A stretch of DNA of 44,733 bases, taken from contig JBGQAM010000003.1 in NCBI GenBank assembly GCA_041494275.1, positions 1 to 44,733 of the forward strand, in the 5' to 3' direction. The DNA is from COMBO-56-21 sp041494275. GTDB taxonomy: Archaea > Thermoplasmatota > Thermoplasmata > UBA10834. Positions 1-8,981 of the stretch are shown piece after piece. Position 1 is the stretch's first letter; every line of letters begins with the position of its first letter. Below the pieces are notes generated by a model that searched no databases, was not told the origin of the DNA, and was given only the letters and a program-made list of their open reading frames with translations. The translations under genes were made by a program, and so were the position numbers.

Positions 1-820
1 CGAGCTTGAGAATCGAAGGCTGTATGCCGAGGATCTTCGCTGCATCCACCGCATAGTTGTAGCCGGCCCCACTAGCGACTATCCCGATATCAGAGCCCGT
101 TTCCCTCACCGTGTTGAGATCTGAGGACTCGAACTCTTCCTCTATCTTCTTCGTCCTCTCGAGCAGCTCGTGCTTGAACTTCCTGGCGGACTCTGCGACC
201 GTCACGAACCTTCCTGGTGTGTGCGTCCAAGGGATCTTCTGAAAAGGTTTCCTGTCAAGCTTCTCCAGCTCTACGATGCCGCTCTGGTGGTTGACCCTGG
301 TCGTCGTCCGCATCATGACAGGCACACTGTACTTCTCCGACAGAGCGAACGCCCTCTTCACCATCATCTTCGCTTCTGCAGGGTCTGAGGGCTCGAGCAT
401 GGGTATGTAGGCGTTCGGGCCGAACGGCCGACCATCCTGCTCCGATTGGGAGGAGTGCGCATGCGGGTCGTCCGCCACTACAATCACCATGCCTCCTTTG
501 ACGCCGGTGTATGAAAGCGAGAAGAACGAGTCTGAGGCGACATTCATGCCCACGCTCTTCATAGCGGTCATCGATCGAAGCCCGACCATAGACGCTCCAG
601 CGCAAGTTTCCAGAGCGACTTTCTCGTTGGTAGATATCTCCATCTTGTAGTCGAACTTGGGTGATACCTCGGATAGGGTGTCTAGTATCTCCGTGGTCGG
701 CGAGCCCGGATACTCCGAGATCACCTTGACGTCCGCCTCGATAGCCCCGCGGACGATTGCCTCGTTGCATATCACGAATGCCTTTCCCGGACCGTCCCTG
801 ACCACATCTTCCGCCACCAT
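1..820 (-). CDS. iorA: Indolepyruvate ferredoxin oxidoreductase alpha subunit, 5' part
   Basis: IorA oxidatively decarboxylates indolepyruvate and related aryl-pyruvates from aromatic amino acid breakdown to the acyl-CoA, passing electrons to ferredoxin; it works with IorB in the cytoplasm. About 273 residues are visible and the gene runs off the left edge, so the TPP-binding and C-terminal ferredoxin domains are not seen. The N-terminal pyrimidine-binding domain is clear: NEAIVRGAIEA, then YPGSPTTEI, a stretch around TNEKVALE, and DDPHAHSSQSEQD, all typical of IorA. The start is the ATG at 820, preceded by AGGAGG eight bases upstream. A related 2-oxoacid oxidoreductase is possible but less likely. 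Confidence 0.87.
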   Translation of the reverse strand, partial: MVAEDVVRDGPGKAFVICNEAIVRGAIEADVKVISEYPGSPTTEILDTLSEVSPKFDYKMEISTNEKVALETCAGASMVGLRSMTAMKSVGMNVASDSFFSLSYTGVKGGMVIVVADDPHAHSSQSEQDGRPFGPNAYIPMLEPSDPAEAKMMVKRAFALSEKYSVPVMMRTTTRVNHQSGIVELEKLDRKPFQKIPWTHTPGRFVTVAESARKFKHELLERTKKIEEEFESSDLNTVRETGSDIGIVASGAGYNYAVDAAKILGIQPSILKL

Positions 821-937
821 GCAACCTGCCTCCTGTTCCTGTCCCCTCCACTGAGCGTCGAAGGGGCTAATTGTGTTTGTGATGACAGACGGTGGGATTG
901 TCGTTCCGCCGAACAAATCAGGTGGTGAGGGCGGGAA

Positions 938-1501
938 TCACTTCGGTTTGACCCGTACGTCCATGACTTCCTGGATCTTCCTTCTGACGCGGAACGGGTC
1001 CGGGACGGCCTCCCAAACCACATCGGCCTTCCTTCCGCTCGACAACCCCTGGGTCGAGAACACTATGGTCCCGTATCCGAGAGCCCGCTTCCCGAGCGAC
1101 TGCGCGAGGTCCACATTCGTGATCATTGTCAGGGGGATGTCCTCGTAGTTCTTGCTCAGGATGCCACGCTGCGTGATGATCCTCTCGTCAGTGGCTGCGT
1201 AGACAGTGCTGCCCCACTTCATCCAGCGGTATAGGAAGAAGACTGACGCAAGCACGAAGATTGCCGCGAAAGCGTATCGGACGTAATCTCCGTTGCTGCC
1301 ATCGAGGTAGTCGCTCAAATAGGGAATCGAGGGTGCCCCAGGTATCCATTTCCAGACGAATATCACAAGCGCGACCAGTGCGACTACAAGCGAGACAGAC
1401 GCCGCTTTCATGTACAACCAAGCACTCGGGCGCGTCTCGAAAACAACCTTCTCGTCGCTAGACAACATCTTCTTTGGAATAAGCTTAGCTTTCCTCGCCA
1501 T
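938..1501 (-). CDS. Membrane protein with bacterial PH-like (bPH2/DUF304) domain
   Basis: A 187-residue protein. Two hydrophobic segments lie at about residues 30-50 and 77-92. They are followed by a C-terminal region with the YAATDERIITQRGIL and YEDIPLTMITNV pattern of the bPH2 (DUF304/YdbS-like) family, a pleckstrin-like fold at the inner face of membranes. Function in archaea is unknown. The ATG start lies about 38 nt below an AT-rich TATA-like stretch (around 1532-1545), so the gene probably has its own promoter. It sits just upstream of iorA in the same direction with a gap of over 100 nt, so cotranscription is uncertain. Confidence 0.72.
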   Translation of the reverse strand: MARKAKLIPKKMLSSDEKVVFETRPSAWLYMKAASVSLVVALVALVIFVWKWIPGAPSIPYLSDYLDGSNGDYVRYAFAAIFVLASVFFLYRWMKWGSTVYAATDERIITQRGILSKNYEDIPLTMITNVDLAQSLGKRALGYGTIVFSTQGLSSGRKADVVWEAVPDPFRVRRKIQEVMDVRVKPK

Positions 1502-1538
1502 GGCAAGCCCAAGACGATGTTATGATGTTCCGGGGTAT

Positions 1539-3284
1539 TTAGATTTGGCTGGACTGGGTCGATGACAATCTCGCAACGAGGCCCTTGCTGTCAGCGATCT
1601 CCCCAGAGCAACTAGATGATGAGCAGATCACCGCAAAGGGCCTTGCGTTCGGTTCACGCTGCAATCCATTCTCGCGGGTCATCATGACAATCACTCCTGG
1701 AGTCAGGGTATCCTTAGCGGCTAGCCAGAGATTGCTGTCCAAGACGCCGCTGGCCTTGGAATCGTGGATCTCGACGCTCATCGGGCCTCTCTCGAGGACC
1801 CACCAAGCGGATATGTAGGGTGCTGCGAATAGGCCGTGCGCCTCGACATCCTTAGTAGCGAAAGACCTCAGGATCTCCCATGCTCTCTCGATATGCCTCG
1901 CATCGTGGGATGCCATGGCGTACGACGCCGACGCCATGGACCATTTCGAGTTCTCCACCAGCGGTCTTCTAGGATTGGCGAGTTCGCCGATCTCATCCTC
2001 TTGCTTCATGACATCCGAATAACCACCATCAGGATGAACGAATGCCTTGTGCACTCCCTCCAATAGTCGCGCCGCGATTTCTAAGGGTTGTTCATCTTGG
2101 GAGAATTCGCGCGCTGCGAGTAGCGATTCTAAGAATGAAACCTGGTCTGCGAACAGATACGTTTCCTGTCCTTCGAGATGCTTGACCAGACCGATTTGTG
2201 GGTTCCATAGCTGCTGGGTCGTGTAATTCCAGGCAGCTTTTGCAGCGTCCAAGTAGCTTCTCTCCCTGAGAACGAACCCTGCCTCAAACAAGGCCACCAC
2301 TGCTTCCGAGTTCCAACCAGCGAAGACGGTTTTGTCTACTGCAGGCGACTTTCTCTTAGGCCTGTCCTTCGCGGGCGATCCATAGTAATCCTCGTCCGCG
2401 TCCTGACTTCCGTAGAATCCACCGCCGATAGGGTCTCTCAGGGCTTTGAGTAGATAGTTGGCCACTCCTCGCGCCGTCTTCGCATACTTCTCATGACCTA
2501 GAATCTTGTGTGCGTGAAGCAGGTTTCGAAGGAAGCCTGCATTCGTCTCGAGCATCTTCTCGTAGTGCGGTTCTCGCCAGTTCCTCGTTACCGAGTATCT
2601 GAACACGCCGCCCTCAACCTCGTCGTAGAGGCCCTTTGTCATTCTGTCCAGAGTGTTCGTGATTGCCTCTGCGAGTCCGTTGTCGAGAGTTTGCATGTAC
2701 CGTTGAATCAGAAGGTTCACGACATCAGGATGGGGGAACTTGGGAGCCACTCCGAAGCCCCCATGTTCAACGTCATATGCGGAGAAGATGTCCTCGAAGA
2801 GAGTCGTGATGAACTCCGAATCAGCTGTTCTATTCTTCCGTTGGGCTTTGGATATGTCCAAGTACCGAAGCCTTCCCCTATCGAGAGCCGAATCGATCTC
2901 TCCCGAGGCCTTCGCATCGAGGATTGCTCTGACAATCCTCTTCATATCCGCTGGTGGGATGTAAGTGGCTCCCCACACAGATTCTCCAAGATCGGATAGA
3001 AACGCGGTTGTGGGGAACCCTCCTCTGTTGTACCTCTCGGAGATGTCGGGTCTCCGATCGATGTCCACTCTTACTGGAATGAAATTGTCGTTGATCGCCG
3101 CGACCACTTCTGCGTCAGAATAGGTCGTCGAGTCCATCACATGACACCAATGGCACCACACCGCGCTGAGGTCCAGAAGCAGCAGTTTGTTCCCTTTCTT
3201 GGCGGCCTCGAACGCATCCTTCGACCAATCTCTCCACTTGATCGACTTTTCTCTGGAGACAGGAGCCCCATTACTTGGTGACAT
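1539..3284 (-). CDS. DUF255 (YyaL/SSP411-like) thioredoxin-fold protein
   Basis: About 581 residues. The N-terminal third is a thioredoxin-like domain with WCHWCHVM (a CxxC pair), the family signature, followed by the VDIDRRPDI motif. The rest is an (alpha/alpha)6 glycosidase-like toroid, with EPHYEKMLE and GGGFYGSQDADEDYYG conserved as in YyaL/SPATA20 proteins. The biochemical role of the family is not settled. It is shorter than most members (around 670 residues), and the N-terminal 'HNPVDW' block is degenerate. The ATG at 3284 is chosen because AAGTGAGG lies six bases upstream; a TTG at 3311 is in frame but lacks such a site. Divergent from the large secreted protein gene. Confidence 0.85.
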   Translation of the reverse strand: MSPSNGAPVSREKSIKWRDWSKDAFEAAKKGNKLLLLDLSAVWCHWCHVMDSTTYSDAEVVAAINDNFIPVRVDIDRRPDISERYNRGGFPTTAFLSDLGESVWGATYIPPADMKRIVRAILDAKASGEIDSALDRGRLRYLDISKAQRKNRTADSEFITTLFEDIFSAYDVEHGGFGVAPKFPHPDVVNLLIQRYMQTLDNGLAEAITNTLDRMTKGLYDEVEGGVFRYSVTRNWREPHYEKMLETNAGFLRNLLHAHKILGHEKYAKTARGVANYLLKALRDPIGGGFYGSQDADEDYYGSPAKDRPKRKSPAVDKTVFAGWNSEAVVALFEAGFVLRERSYLDAAKAAWNYTTQQLWNPQIGLVKHLEGQETYLFADQVSFLESLLAAREFSQDEQPLEIAARLLEGVHKAFVHPDGGYSDVMKQEDEIGELANPRRPLVENSKWSMASASYAMASHDARHIERAWEILRSFATKDVEAHGLFAAPYISAWWVLERGPMSVEIHDSKASGVLDSNLWLAAKDTLTPGVIVMMTRENGLQREPNARPFAVICSSSSCSGEIADSKGLVARLSSTQSSQI

Positions 3285-3412
3285 CTGGAACCTCACTTCG
3301 GTCGCCGACAATCTAGATGTTCCCGAACAGCGTAGGTGAACGCCCGCATTTACTTCCGCATATGACGTTTGTAAGCTGATGGTTGCATTCGATGGCCTGC
3401 CGTGCCGACACC

Positions 3413-3421
3413 AATATATAG
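3413..3421 (+). promoter_or_regulatory. TATA box of the large secreted repeat protein gene
   Basis: AATATATAG lies about 95 nt before the chosen ATG at 3514. It predicts a transcript start near 3443 with a leader of about 70 nt holding the GGAGG ribosome site. No other strong TATA motif is visible between the divergent genes on this strand. Confidence 0.55.
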
Positions 3422-3513
3422 CCAGCTCATCCCTTCAAAAATCGTAGCAACGGCATACTCACTCCCCCATGATAGAGTATCCGTTGCGGGACTTGAAGAA
3501 GGAGGATTTTGAT

Positions 3514-6330
3514 ATGAGCGAGCTTAGACGCGGCACGAAATTGCTGCTGGCAGTTGCGCTGTGCGTTTCGATGATCACTAGTATGTTGGTATTTGTGCCA
3601 CACGAGGCGGGAGCCGCCTCTCAAGATGGCTGGATCGAAGGCACAGTAAGCGACGGCGTCAATCCCATACAGAACGCCATTCTGATTTACATACTGAACA
3701 TGGGAGGCGGCGGGAATCCCCTCGGTTCCGGCTCGACCGACTCTTTCGGCCACTACAACCTGACGGTCGCTGGCGGCCTGAACTACATGGTCTTGGCCTT
3801 CGAGGGAGACTACTACTCGAACTCTACCACGGTATCCGTGGTCTCGGGCTCCACTGCGTTTGCCGATATCAATCTGACTTCTATCTCCCCGGCCGTTGCG
3901 GATGTCACGCTACGCGGCTTCGTGAAGAATGAAACGGGCGACCCCGTAACAGTCGGTGCCATCTTGGGCTATACGAACGATCCTCTCATGACGGAAGGCG
4001 GTCCTCCCTATTATGGCAACACTACCTCGCCCGACGGACTGGGTGAATACTCTGTGAATGTCATCAACGGGTCCGCTGGAGGCGGTGTGGGCATCATGGG
4101 AGTTCCTGGATACGGTTTCATAGACAACTCCACGTCTAGCCCATTCGTCTCAGGGATGACCTACTGGCTCAATATCACACTTGCACTGTCGATATCCACC
4201 GATGACGCGGTGATTCGCGGCAACGTCACGGATTTCCGTACCGGGCTGCCTTTGGAGAACGTCATGGTCAACATCCAGTCATCGAACGCGTGGAACATGA
4301 ACAGAAGCTACTCCAATTACACGTTCACAGATTCCCTGGGCCACTACAGGATGAATGTGACCAACGGCACATCCGAGATAATGTTCTCGAAAATCGGGTA
4401 CGCGATCTTCAGATTGTCACAGCTGATCGTCAACCCTGGCGCGAACATCCGAATCAACGCGAGCCTGCTTCCCACCAACGCTACGGTGAGCGGGAACGTG
4501 ACCGATGAATTGTCCGCTCCAATTGCGAATGCGCAAGTATTCGTGTTCGATCAGACCGGGAACAACATCTCATATGCGACGACGAACAGCCTTGGCAAAT
4601 TCAGCTTCGACGTATTCGTTGGCGACAATCTGAGATTCGGAGCCCAGGCGAACGGGTACGGGTCGAACTGGTCTTACATCAACATCTCGGATGGGGACTC
4701 GATATCGCGTGATTTCGTCCTGGTCTCCTTCGATGCTTGGATGAAAGGTAATGTCACAGATGGGCTCACTGGCAATCCGATCGCTGGCGCGGGAGTGTGG
4801 ATACATTCGGCCGTGTACGACGATTACACGAACACCAATTCGACAGGCGACTACAACGTCAGCCTCTTGTCGGGGGTCACATACACCGTGGATGTCAGCG
4901 CCCCCGGGTACAGGCAGAACTCAAGCCAAATCACTCTGGTGCCGGGCGGGAACACGCACAACATAGCCCTGGTTCCCGATGTCCTGCCCCAGACAACGAG
5001 GGTCATCGGCTGGGTCAACGACAGCGCGACCTTGACTGGCATTCGAGGCGCGACGGTGTCGTTTGGGCTTCCGCCTCCGGAGTATGGAGAACGGAACCAG
5101 ACTACAACGGATGCATCTGGCTACTTCGAGATGTGGATCCCGCCGGTCGAGATGATGTACGTCGCGAATGCCTCAAACTATGCTCATTCGGACGGAGTGC
5201 TCGACGCAACTGGTCAGACTGATATGAAGCTCATGATCTTGTTGGATCCCGACCTCTGGAGCCCGAACGTTACATTCAGCCAATTGCCCACCCAGAACAT
5301 ATCTTGGACCAACCCGTCTGCGGTGCATGTCGATATCCAGGAGCAGGACCCTGAGCTTTTCTCTCTGCTCACCGCCATCTATGACCATACTGTGGGAACT
5401 CAAGCGTACTACAACCTGGTCCAGATGCCGACTATCTACTTCGACCCGTTGAATAGTCAAGGCAACGGCATGCCATACTCAAAAGTCGGCGACGTCTATA
5501 CTATAGACTATCAATGGACAGGGACAGCCACTGGCGGCTGGCTCACGAATACCTCAGGTCCGACCTACTACGGATCGTACCAGATATCGATGGGGCCCAC
5601 TACGTACGATGCCCTAAGGGGATTCTACAGCAACTCCTCAATGCCCGGCACGTGGATGTCGGGGACTGCTTGGTTCGAGCGTTCCACGGGCAACTTCGTG
5701 TGGTTCCAGTACGATACGCAGATTCCGTGGGCTGATGCTTCCGATACGTCGGGACTGTTCGAACCCGGGGTCTCGACGATCATCGTGGATGTCACCAACG
5801 GGTTTTGGTCGTGGCAGAGCGGATCCATGGGGAGTTCGAGCGTCGTCGGCTTGACGTTCACTTACGACGAGAAGTTGCCGAGCGGCCCATGCGTGTCCTT
5901 GTTCAGGGCCCGTGACTTTGCAGGCCACGAGTGGTGGACTCCAAAAGTGACGAACCTGACGGTCGACAACGACATCCCGGTCGCTTCAGCTGGCAATGAC
6001 CAGCTGGTCGCGGGAGGCCAAGAGGTCTTCTTCGACGGATCTCTCTCGAGCGACAGCTCCGGCATCGCGAACTGGACCTGGACATTCACCTACGGGGGCA
6101 CTGACTATGTGCTGTGGGGTGAGTATCCTTCATTCACGTTCTCGAGCGGCGATGAAGTCGTCACTGTGACTCTTATCGTCACGGACGGAGCAGGTCACAC
6201 CAGCACCGACACGATGCAGGTCACAGTCGCCGGCGTGATACCGGAATTCCCGACGATGCTGCTGCCGGTCATGGGTATCCTGGCCCTGTTCGCAGTGGTA
6301 GGTGTCAGGAGAAGGTTCGGAGAGGGATAG
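3514..6330 (+). CDS. Secreted repeat protein (carboxypeptidase-regulatory-like domains, PKD, IPEF sorting tail)
   Basis: About 938 residues. A signal peptide is at 1-35 (LLLAVALCVSMIT, cut near HEAGA). Six carboxypeptidase-regulatory-like beta-sandwich units start near residues 39, 132, 233, 325, 409 and 496, each opening with G(N/T/F/W)V(T/S/K/N)D/N. Next comes a region without a recognised family, then a PKD-like domain at about 819-905 (SAGNDQLVAGG). The last 30 residues form a sorting tail: IPEFP, a hydrophobic helix, then RRR. Rich in N-x-S/T sites, so probably glycosylated and surface-exposed. Start chosen at 3514 because GGAGGATTTTGAT precedes it; an in-frame ATG at 3469 lacks an RBS. 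Role likely surface adhesion or S-layer association (inference). Confidence 0.8.
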   Translation: MSELRRGTKLLLAVALCVSMITSMLVFVPHEAGAASQDGWIEGTVSDGVNPIQNAILIYILNMGGGGNPLGSGSTDSFGHYNLTVAGGLNYMVLAFEGDYYSNSTTVSVVSGSTAFADINLTSISPAVADVTLRGFVKNETGDPVTVGAILGYTNDPLMTEGGPPYYGNTTSPDGLGEYSVNVINGSAGGGVGIMGVPGYGFIDNSTSSPFVSGMTYWLNITLALSISTDDAVIRGNVTDFRTGLPLENVMVNIQSSNAWNMNRSYSNYTFTDSLGHYRMNVTNGTSEIMFSKIGYAIFRLSQLIVNPGANIRINASLLPTNATVSGNVTDELSAPIANAQVFVFDQTGNNISYATTNSLGKFSFDVFVGDNLRFGAQANGYGSNWSYINISDGDSISRDFVLVSFDAWMKGNVTDGLTGNPIAGAGVWIHSAVYDDYTNTNSTGDYNVSLLSGVTYTVDVSAPGYRQNSSQITLVPGGNTHNIALVPDVLPQTTRVIGWVNDSATLTGIRGATVSFGLPPPEYGERNQTTTDASGYFEMWIPPVEMMYVANASNYAHSDGVLDATGQTDMKLMILLDPDLWSPNVTFSQLPTQNISWTNPSAVHVDIQEQDPELFSLLTAIYDHTVGTQAYYNLVQMPTIYFDPLNSQGNGMPYSKVGDVYTIDYQWTGTATGGWLTNTSGPTYYGSYQISMGPTTYDALRGFYSNSSMPGTWMSGTAWFERSTGNFVWFQYDTQIPWADASDTSGLFEPGVSTIIVDVTNGFWSWQSGSMGSSSVVGLTFTYDEKLPSGPCVSLFRARDFAGHEWWTPKVTNLTVDNDIPVASAGNDQLVAGGQEVFFDGSLSSDSSGIANWTWTFTYGGTDYVLWGEYPSFTFSSGDEVVTVTLIVTDGAGHTSTDTMQVTVAGVIPEFPTMLLPVMGILALFAVVGVRRRFGEG

Positions 6331-6370
6331 GCGACCTCTGGGAAAACCATCCAAACCCTTTCACATTTGA

Positions 6371-6381
6371 CTTTTCTTTTG
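6371..6381 (+). terminator. Pyrimidine-rich transcription stop candidate
   Basis: CTTTTCTTTTG lies about 40 nt after the stop of the secreted protein gene, between convergent genes. Archaeal RNA polymerase stops at U-rich tracts without needing a hairpin. No strong stem precedes it. Confidence 0.35.
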
Positions 6382-6405
6382 CCCAATCGATGTCTTCAGC
6401 TGAGG

Positions 6406-7263
6406 TCATCTCTCGGCGAGAAGGGTTCTGAGCTCGTCGAGCGACAATGGTCTCTTCTTCCCTCTCTTGTCCAGGCCGAGGTCTTTGTATATCTTTGCCA
6501 CCGTGGGCAGCTCCAACCCTGCCGATTCGAGAAGCTTCTCGTCGTACAGTACATCCTCTGGCCGGCCCTCCGTAACGACGGATCCTTCCTTTACGATGCA
6601 TATCCTGTCGGCGAGCCGTGCGGCCATGTCCATGTCGTGGAGGGCTATGACGACGCTCATGCCGTGCTCGTCCCTCAACGACCTCAGGAGCTCCTCTATC
6701 TTGTGCGCATTTGACGGGTCGAGATCTCCTGTTGGTTCGTCAACGACCAGTATCTTTGGCTGCATCGCCAGAACCCCAGCGATCGCGACGAGCCTCTTCT
6801 GCCCTCCACTCATATAGTGCGGGACTTTGTTGACGTCCTTTATGCCGACGATGTCCAGGGCCCATCGCGCCTTCGTCCTCGCCTCCTCGATCGACATCCC
6901 AAGGTTCAGCGGACCGAACATCACGTCGTCCATAACCGTCGGCGAGAAGAGCTGCGAGTCGGCATCCTGGAAGACAAGACCTACCACCTTCCTGATGGAG
7001 GCCACATTCCTCTTGTCGATGTCCGTGTCGAAGACCCTTACCCGGCCGACATCGGGCAGCATCAGACCGTTGATGTGCTCGATGAGGGTCGACTTCCCCG
7101 CGCCGTTGGGCCCGCAAAGGGCCACTATCTCGCGCGGGTACACCCTGAAGCACATGTTGTGTATGCCCTCCGTGCCGTCGGGGTACTTGTGGGTCACGCA
7201 GTCCACGTGGACTATCGCGCCCTCCGTTCCTTCGTGTCTTGCCCATGGAGCTTCTGAGATCAT
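6406..7263 (-). CDS. ecfA: ECF transporter ATPase (Ni/Co type)
   Basis: About 285 residues, the nucleotide-binding subunit of an energy-coupling-factor importer at the cytoplasmic membrane. It shows Walker A GPNGAGKST, a Q-loop FQDADSQLF typical of CbiO/EcfA, signature MSGGQKR, Walker B ILVVDEPTGDLD and H-loop ALHDMD. The ATG at 7263 is chosen because GGTGAG lies just upstream and it begins four bases after the EcfT stop; an in-frame start at 7320 would overlap that gene by 53 nt. Third gene of a CbiM-EcfT-EcfA operon. Only one ATPase gene is present, so it probably works as a homodimer. cbiO is an equally fitting name. Confidence 0.9.
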   Translation of the reverse strand: MISEAPWARHEGTEGAIVHVDCVTHKYPDGTEGIHNMCFRVYPREIVALCGPNGAGKSTLIEHINGLMLPDVGRVRVFDTDIDKRNVASIRKVVGLVFQDADSQLFSPTVMDDVMFGPLNLGMSIEEARTKARWALDIVGIKDVNKVPHYMSGGQKRLVAIAGVLAMQPKILVVDEPTGDLDPSNAHKIEELLRSLRDEHGMSVVIALHDMDMAARLADRICIVKEGSVVTEGRPEDVLYDEKLLESAGLELPTVAKIYKDLGLDKRGKKRPLSLDELRTLLAER

Positions 7264-7267
7264 CTTC

Positions 7268-8095
7268 TCACCATCCGAACAATCCTTTGTCGAAGTATCT
7301 TGAGTAGGTAGCCAACGCAAGCGAGACCATTCCGAGCGCGATCAGCGCATATCCTCCAGCGGTCGGCCTATTGAGGGGCTCCGTGACGGGGAACTTCCCG
7401 ACGTATCCTCTGGCTTCCATCGCCTTCGCGATGCGCTCCGCTCGGTCGAATGCGTGCACGAATGCGATTCCGAATATCCCCGCGAACATTCTCGTCTGTC
7501 TCAACGCCCCCTTGGCGAGGTTCCCGCCCCTCGAACGCATTGCGTCGAGAACATCCGAGACCTCATCAGAGGTCTCGAACATGAACCTGTACGACAGGAG
7601 GAAGATGTTGGCCAAGGTTCCGGGCATGACGCGGGATGCTATGATCGTTATGTGGGTGTATTTCGTAGTCATGAAGACCGCGAGCGAGAAAGTGACGACC
7701 GCCAGCGCGCGGACGAGCAAAGTCGCCATGAGCATGACTCCACTTTCGGTGATCGCGACGGCGATCCCCAGCAGATGGGTCCGGAAGAGGTCCCTGCCAG
7801 GCTCGGTGAAGATGTAAAGAATCGACAGAGACGCTACGAAGAACAGCGGCAGTGTGTACCAGCCGAAGAGAACCATCAACGGCAGCCTTCCTGCCGCGTA
7901 GAATGCAATAGCCAGCACGAGAATCAAGAGAAGCCAATAGATGTTCATCACAACGGTCACGAGCGCGACGACGAAAAAAAGGAGGCTGATCTTCGTCCAT
8001 GGATTCATGGAATGGACGGCACTCTTGCCGGTCTCTCCGAAGAAGGTCACGTACCGGAAATCCGGAATGTGCCTCGAGTAGGATCGCCTAGCCAT
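7268..8095 (-). CDS. ecfT: ECF transporter transmembrane coupling subunit
   Basis: A 275-residue polytopic membrane protein of the CbiQ/EcfT family. It couples ATP hydrolysis by EcfA to movement of the substrate-binding subunit. It has several membrane segments from about residue 30 to 170. The cytoplasmic coupling region follows, with the two short Ala-Arg-Gly motifs typical of EcfT: DAMRSRGGN and KAMEARGY. It overlaps the upstream cbiM-like gene by eight bases, so the two are translationally coupled. Confidence 0.88.
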   Translation of the reverse strand: MARRSYSRHIPDFRYVTFFGETGKSAVHSMNPWTKISLLFFVVALVTVVMNIYWLLLILVLAIAFYAAGRLPLMVLFGWYTLPLFFVASLSILYIFTEPGRDLFRTHLLGIAVAITESGVMLMATLLVRALAVVTFSLAVFMTTKYTHITIIASRVMPGTLANIFLLSYRFMFETSDEVSDVLDAMRSRGGNLAKGALRQTRMFAGIFGIAFVHAFDRAERIAKAMEARGYVGKFPVTEPLNRPTAGGYALIALGMVSLALATYSRYFDKGLFGW

Positions 8096-8795
8096 CTAGG
8101 GTGCCTCCTGGTGTCGCCAAGCTTCTATTCTTGTCCAAGGTCGATGCGGTCTCATCCACGAGAAGGTCTGGCCTGACCCTGCCAAGGAATGAGACGATGT
8201 ATCCTGTCACGACCCCCTCGACGACTGCTGCCACGACGTTGGCGACTGCGAGTATCAGCATGTTGTTGAGAGTCTCCGCTCTGGTAAGGCCAGAGCCTTG
8301 GATCTCGGACACCGATACTATCAGAACGACCAAGAATGCGCTGATTGTAAGTGCGATAGTGGTCGCGCTGAACCCGGACCAGAAATCGCCGGTCTTTGTC
8401 ATGGTCTTGAAGAATCGGAACGTGTAGTATCCGATGACGACCTCAACGATGTTCACTATTGAGTTGGGACCTACCATTCCCCAGCCACCATGTCCGATGG
8501 CCGCGCCGAATATGTTTATCACCAGCGCTACTAGGCTTCCCATACCAGGTCCTGCGAGTATCCCGATCAGCGGAGTGAAATTCATGTGGACCGGCCCAAC
8601 CGGTGTCGGGACCTCTACCATGAAGACGGCAAAGCCGACCGAGGCACACATCGCTGCTATTGCGATCTTCCTTGGAGGAATCTCCTTACTTCGGTTTGTG
8701 AGAAGCGGGATTGCGATCAGGATAGCAGCTATTGCTGACCAGATGAGAATCCAAAGGGGCGAGAACGCGCCGTCCTCCAGGTGTATGTGGGCCAT
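8088..8795 (-). CDS. cbiM: CbiM-like Ni/Co ECF substrate-binding permease
   Basis: About 235 residues with roughly seven membrane segments. It is the S-component that recognises Ni(II) or Co(II). The N-terminus MAHIHLEDGAF matches the metal-binding CbiM/NikM start, and the internal PVGPVHMNFTPLIG and ALVINIFGAAIGHGG motifs are family hallmarks. The ATG at 8795 is preferred over one at 8861 because it puts the metal-binding motif at the N-terminus and lies about 34 nt below a TATA-like TTTATTAAC, fitting a leaderless mRNA. No separate CbiN/NikN/NikL gene is visible. The presence of LarB/LarE at 42-44 kb leans toward nickel; cobalt cannot be excluded. Confidence 0.87.
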   Translation of the reverse strand: MAHIHLEDGAFSPLWILIWSAIAAILIAIPLLTNRSKEIPPRKIAIAAMCASVGFAVFMVEVPTPVGPVHMNFTPLIGILAGPGMGSLVALVINIFGAAIGHGGWGMVGPNSIVNIVEVVIGYYTFRFFKTMTKTGDFWSGFSATTIALTISAFLVVLIVSVSEIQGSGLTRAETLNNMLILAVANVVAAVVEGVVTGYIVSFLGRVRPDLLVDETASTLDKNRSLATPGGTLDG

Positions 8796-8823
8796 TTCTA
8801 GACTTTGTTCCAGCTCTGGCTTC

Positions 8824-8874
8824 GTTAATAAAATCTTCGCCGGAGTTAATAACAACTCCAAACGGTCTCAAGAC
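8824..8874 (-). promoter_or_regulatory. Promoter of the Ni/Co transporter operon with two inverted repeats
   Basis: Reading on the minus strand: GTCT-TG-AGAC (8865-8874), then GGAGTT-GTTATT-AACTCC (8842-8859), then a TATA-like TTTATTAAC (about 8824-8834) upstream of the ATG at 8795. The six-base arms of the second repeat flank another TATA-like GTTATT. The repeats are candidate binding sites for a metal-responsive regulator. No regulator gene is adjacent. Confidence 0.45.
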
Positions 8875-8981
8875 GGTTATTAAAGAAAGAATCGCTCCTC
8901 CACTTCCCGATTGTGTGGGCGAAACTGAGAGATAGGTGCATCTACGTATTGTTCGACTAGTAGTCAGTAACTGGCGAATCC

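Noticed and set aside
255..851. Minus-strand 198-codon frame at the left end
   Set aside because: Overlaps iorA in another frame. Its protein is Arg/Gly-rich with no family, while the shifted frame reads as IorA.
7454..8176. Plus-strand 240-codon frame across ecfT
   Set aside because: Antisense to a clear EcfT. The translation is highly charged and lacks any hydrophobic or domain pattern.
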